Of a DNA stretch of 7,275 bases, positions 6,726 through 7,275 are shown piece by piece. The notes under the pieces were generated by a model that did no database searches, was not told the DNA's origin, and saw only the letters and a list, made by a program, of their open reading frames with translations. The DNA is from Gammaproteobacteria bacterium (GTDB lineage Bacteria; Pseudomonadota; Gammaproteobacteria; Methylococcales; Methylomonadaceae), in NCBI GenBank assembly GCA_024511045.1, contig JANEMG010000113.1, positions 1 to 7,275 of the forward strand. The letters run 5' to 3'. A program made the position numbers and the translations under genes. Numbering within the stretch: position 1 is the stretch's first letter; each line of letters opens with the position of its first letter.

Positions 6726-6871
6726 TGTTCTGAATGCGCGATTGCAGTCTCTATAAGCAGGAAGGTTGCGCGGCTGATCCGGTCAGTCTCTGGCAACGCA
6801 TTCCCGGCTCGGGTTCGCGGCCGGCATGGCAGGCGCGTGCAAACCAGCCGCAGGATTCGTGTATTGTACGG

Positions 6872-6902
6872 AAAATAAAAAAAGCGGCGGCAATTATCGC
6901 CG
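6872..6902 (-). terminator. Terminator-like hairpin with T-run in the efflux leader
   Basis: Read on the - strand: stem CGGCG (6902-6898), loop of 8 bases, stem CGCCG (6889-6885), one C, then seven T, one A and four T (6883-6872). This is the shape of an intrinsic terminator, with a short (5-bp) but all-GC stem. It lies downstream of the candidate promoter at 6989-7016 and about 150 bases before the adaptor start. It could end a small RNA, end an unseen gene beyond the right edge, or act as an attenuator of the efflux operon. The + strand reading lacks a T-run. Confidence 0.55.
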
Positions 6903-6988
6903 TTGCAGCGCAAAATTATTGGGCTGCCGGTTTCAGACAGTGAATTTTACAAAAAACTGAGAATAAGGTTGTGTTTTTTATCGGCTCC

Positions 6989-7016
6989 ATTAGAATCAGC
7001 AGTCATTCAGGGTCAA
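6989..7016 (-). promoter_or_regulatory. Candidate promoter reading toward the efflux operon
   Basis: On the - strand, -35 TTGACC (7016-7011, 5 of 6), a 16-base spacer, then -10 TCTAAT (6994-6989, 5 of 6, but missing the important second-position A). The predicted start is near 6982. A transcript would run about 110 bases to the hairpin/T-run, or about 257 bases to the adaptor start. The -35 box is one arm of a perfect dyad, which would let a repressor or activator act here. Confidence 0.4.
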
Positions 7017-7030
7017 CAATTCCTTTGACC
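7011..7030. repeat. Perfect dyad GGTCAA-N8-TTGACC
   Basis: GGTCAA (7011-7016) and TTGACC (7025-7030) are exact inverse complements separated by 8 bases, 20 bases in total. The left arm, read on the - strand, is the -35 box of the candidate promoter. Dimeric regulators often bind such sites, so this may be the operator of the efflux operon; no regulator gene is present to name it. Confidence 0.4.
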
Positions 7031-7264
7031 AACGTGTTCTGCTTCTGGTCTTCAGGAAAGCGGCAGTTTTTTCCTTTCTGTACCCGTATAAGATGCCTGG
7101 GCAGGATGGACAGGCTGCCGGTGCGGGAAGCTGTTTTTATTTGCTGGTGATGGGTTTACAAGCAACTGAAAATTTTTGGGTTTTTACAGATATTTACCTG
7201 ATTGCCCACAGGCTTCAGCCAATTCAATAGTGATTGCCGTGTTCGATCGAGGCCAAGTCTTCAC

Positions 7265-7275
7265 CTGTCTCTTAT
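7265..7275 (+). other. Sequencing adapter remnant (Tn5/Nextera mosaic end)
   Basis: The final 11 bases, CTGTCTCTTAT, equal the first 11 bases of the Nextera mosaic-end read-through sequence (CTGTCTCTTATACACATCT). Their exact placement at the edge of the window indicates untrimmed adapter in the assembly and not native DNA. Anything inferred from these bases should be ignored. Confidence 0.85.

Larger units (their letters stand above)
6726..7264. other. Intergenic region upstream of the efflux operon, no convincing gene
   Basis: This stretch is richer in A+T than the flanking genes and its reading frames are short or antisense-like. It contains, from right to left, a dyad and promoter candidate (6989-7030), a terminator-like hairpin (6872-6902), and a possible second -10 box TACAAT (6868-6863, - strand) whose only -35 candidate, TTGCCG, sits at a 19-base spacing. 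An octamer CAGTCTCT occurs at 6745-6752 and again at 6784-6791. No tRNA, no regulator gene and no insertion-sequence end was recognised. Confidence 0.6.

Noticed and set aside
7054..7079. Possible hairpin from GGAAA and TTTCC arms around a T-run
   Set aside because: The stem is weak and A/T-dominated and the T-run falls within the loop, not after the stem, so it is not a terminator.
7093..7230. 45-codon + strand frame starting ATG at 7093 (MPGQDGQAAG...), within a longer open frame from 6994
   Set aside because: No Shine-Dalgarno, no recognised similarity, and no start codon for the longer frame; chance openness in a short region is likely.
7224..7264. Possible C-terminal coding end on the - strand (GEDLASIEHGNHY then stop)
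   Set aside because: It looks protein-like but is only 13 codons before running into adapter sequence; too short to support a gene call.

Overview
The window is one short contig from a Gram-negative bacterium, most likely a gamma- or betaproteobacterium. The reasons are an IscR and an IscA whose lengths and cysteine positions match the Escherichia coli proteins, and an inner-membrane RND pump paired with a periplasmic adaptor. Nothing in it allows a genus to be named. Coding DNA is GC-rich by eye; the flanks (about 1-250 and 6870-7264) are clearly richer in A+T. The last 11 bases match a Nextera/Tn5 adapter, so the right edge is a sequencing-library end and not biology.

Left part (1-2404, + strand): a contracted iron-sulfur cluster operon. 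An AT-rich leader carries a sigma-70-type promoter overlapped by a likely IscR type 1 operator. It is followed by iscR (Rrf2-family [2Fe-2S] regulator), a class I IscS/NifS-family cysteine desulfurase and iscA (A-type carrier). The usual neighbours iscU, hscB, hscA, fdx and iscX are absent: iscA ends and the next gene points the other way. The desulfurase lacks the C-terminal tail that E. coli IscS uses to bind IscU, and has proline where the family has a PLP-contacting glutamine.

Middle and right part (2487-6725, - strand): a two-gene efflux operon, adaptor first and pump second, separated by 9 bases. The pump (1037 aa) is a complete heavy-metal-type RND (HME-RND, CzcA/CusA superfamily) permease with an unusual acidic TM4 signature. 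The adaptor (371 aa) is a divergent periplasmic membrane-fusion protein. No outer-membrane channel, metal sensor or two-component system is in the window. The operon converges on iscA, with a hairpin in the 82-base gap.

The 550 bases right of the adaptor (6726-7275) hold no convincing gene. They contain a candidate promoter reading toward the efflux operon, a 20-bp dyad on its -35 box, and a hairpin plus T-run in terminator orientation about 150 bases before the adaptor start. This layout fits either an attenuated leader or a small RNA gene of roughly 110 nt.

Together the window joins Fe-S biogenesis, regulated by its own cluster-sensing repressor, to a metal or cation efflux pump. Fe-S clusters are known targets of toxic metals, but a functional link between the two halves is inference from position only. 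I did not find a clearly new system; the best leads are the altered desulfurase in a scaffold-less isc cluster and the long structured leader of the efflux operon.
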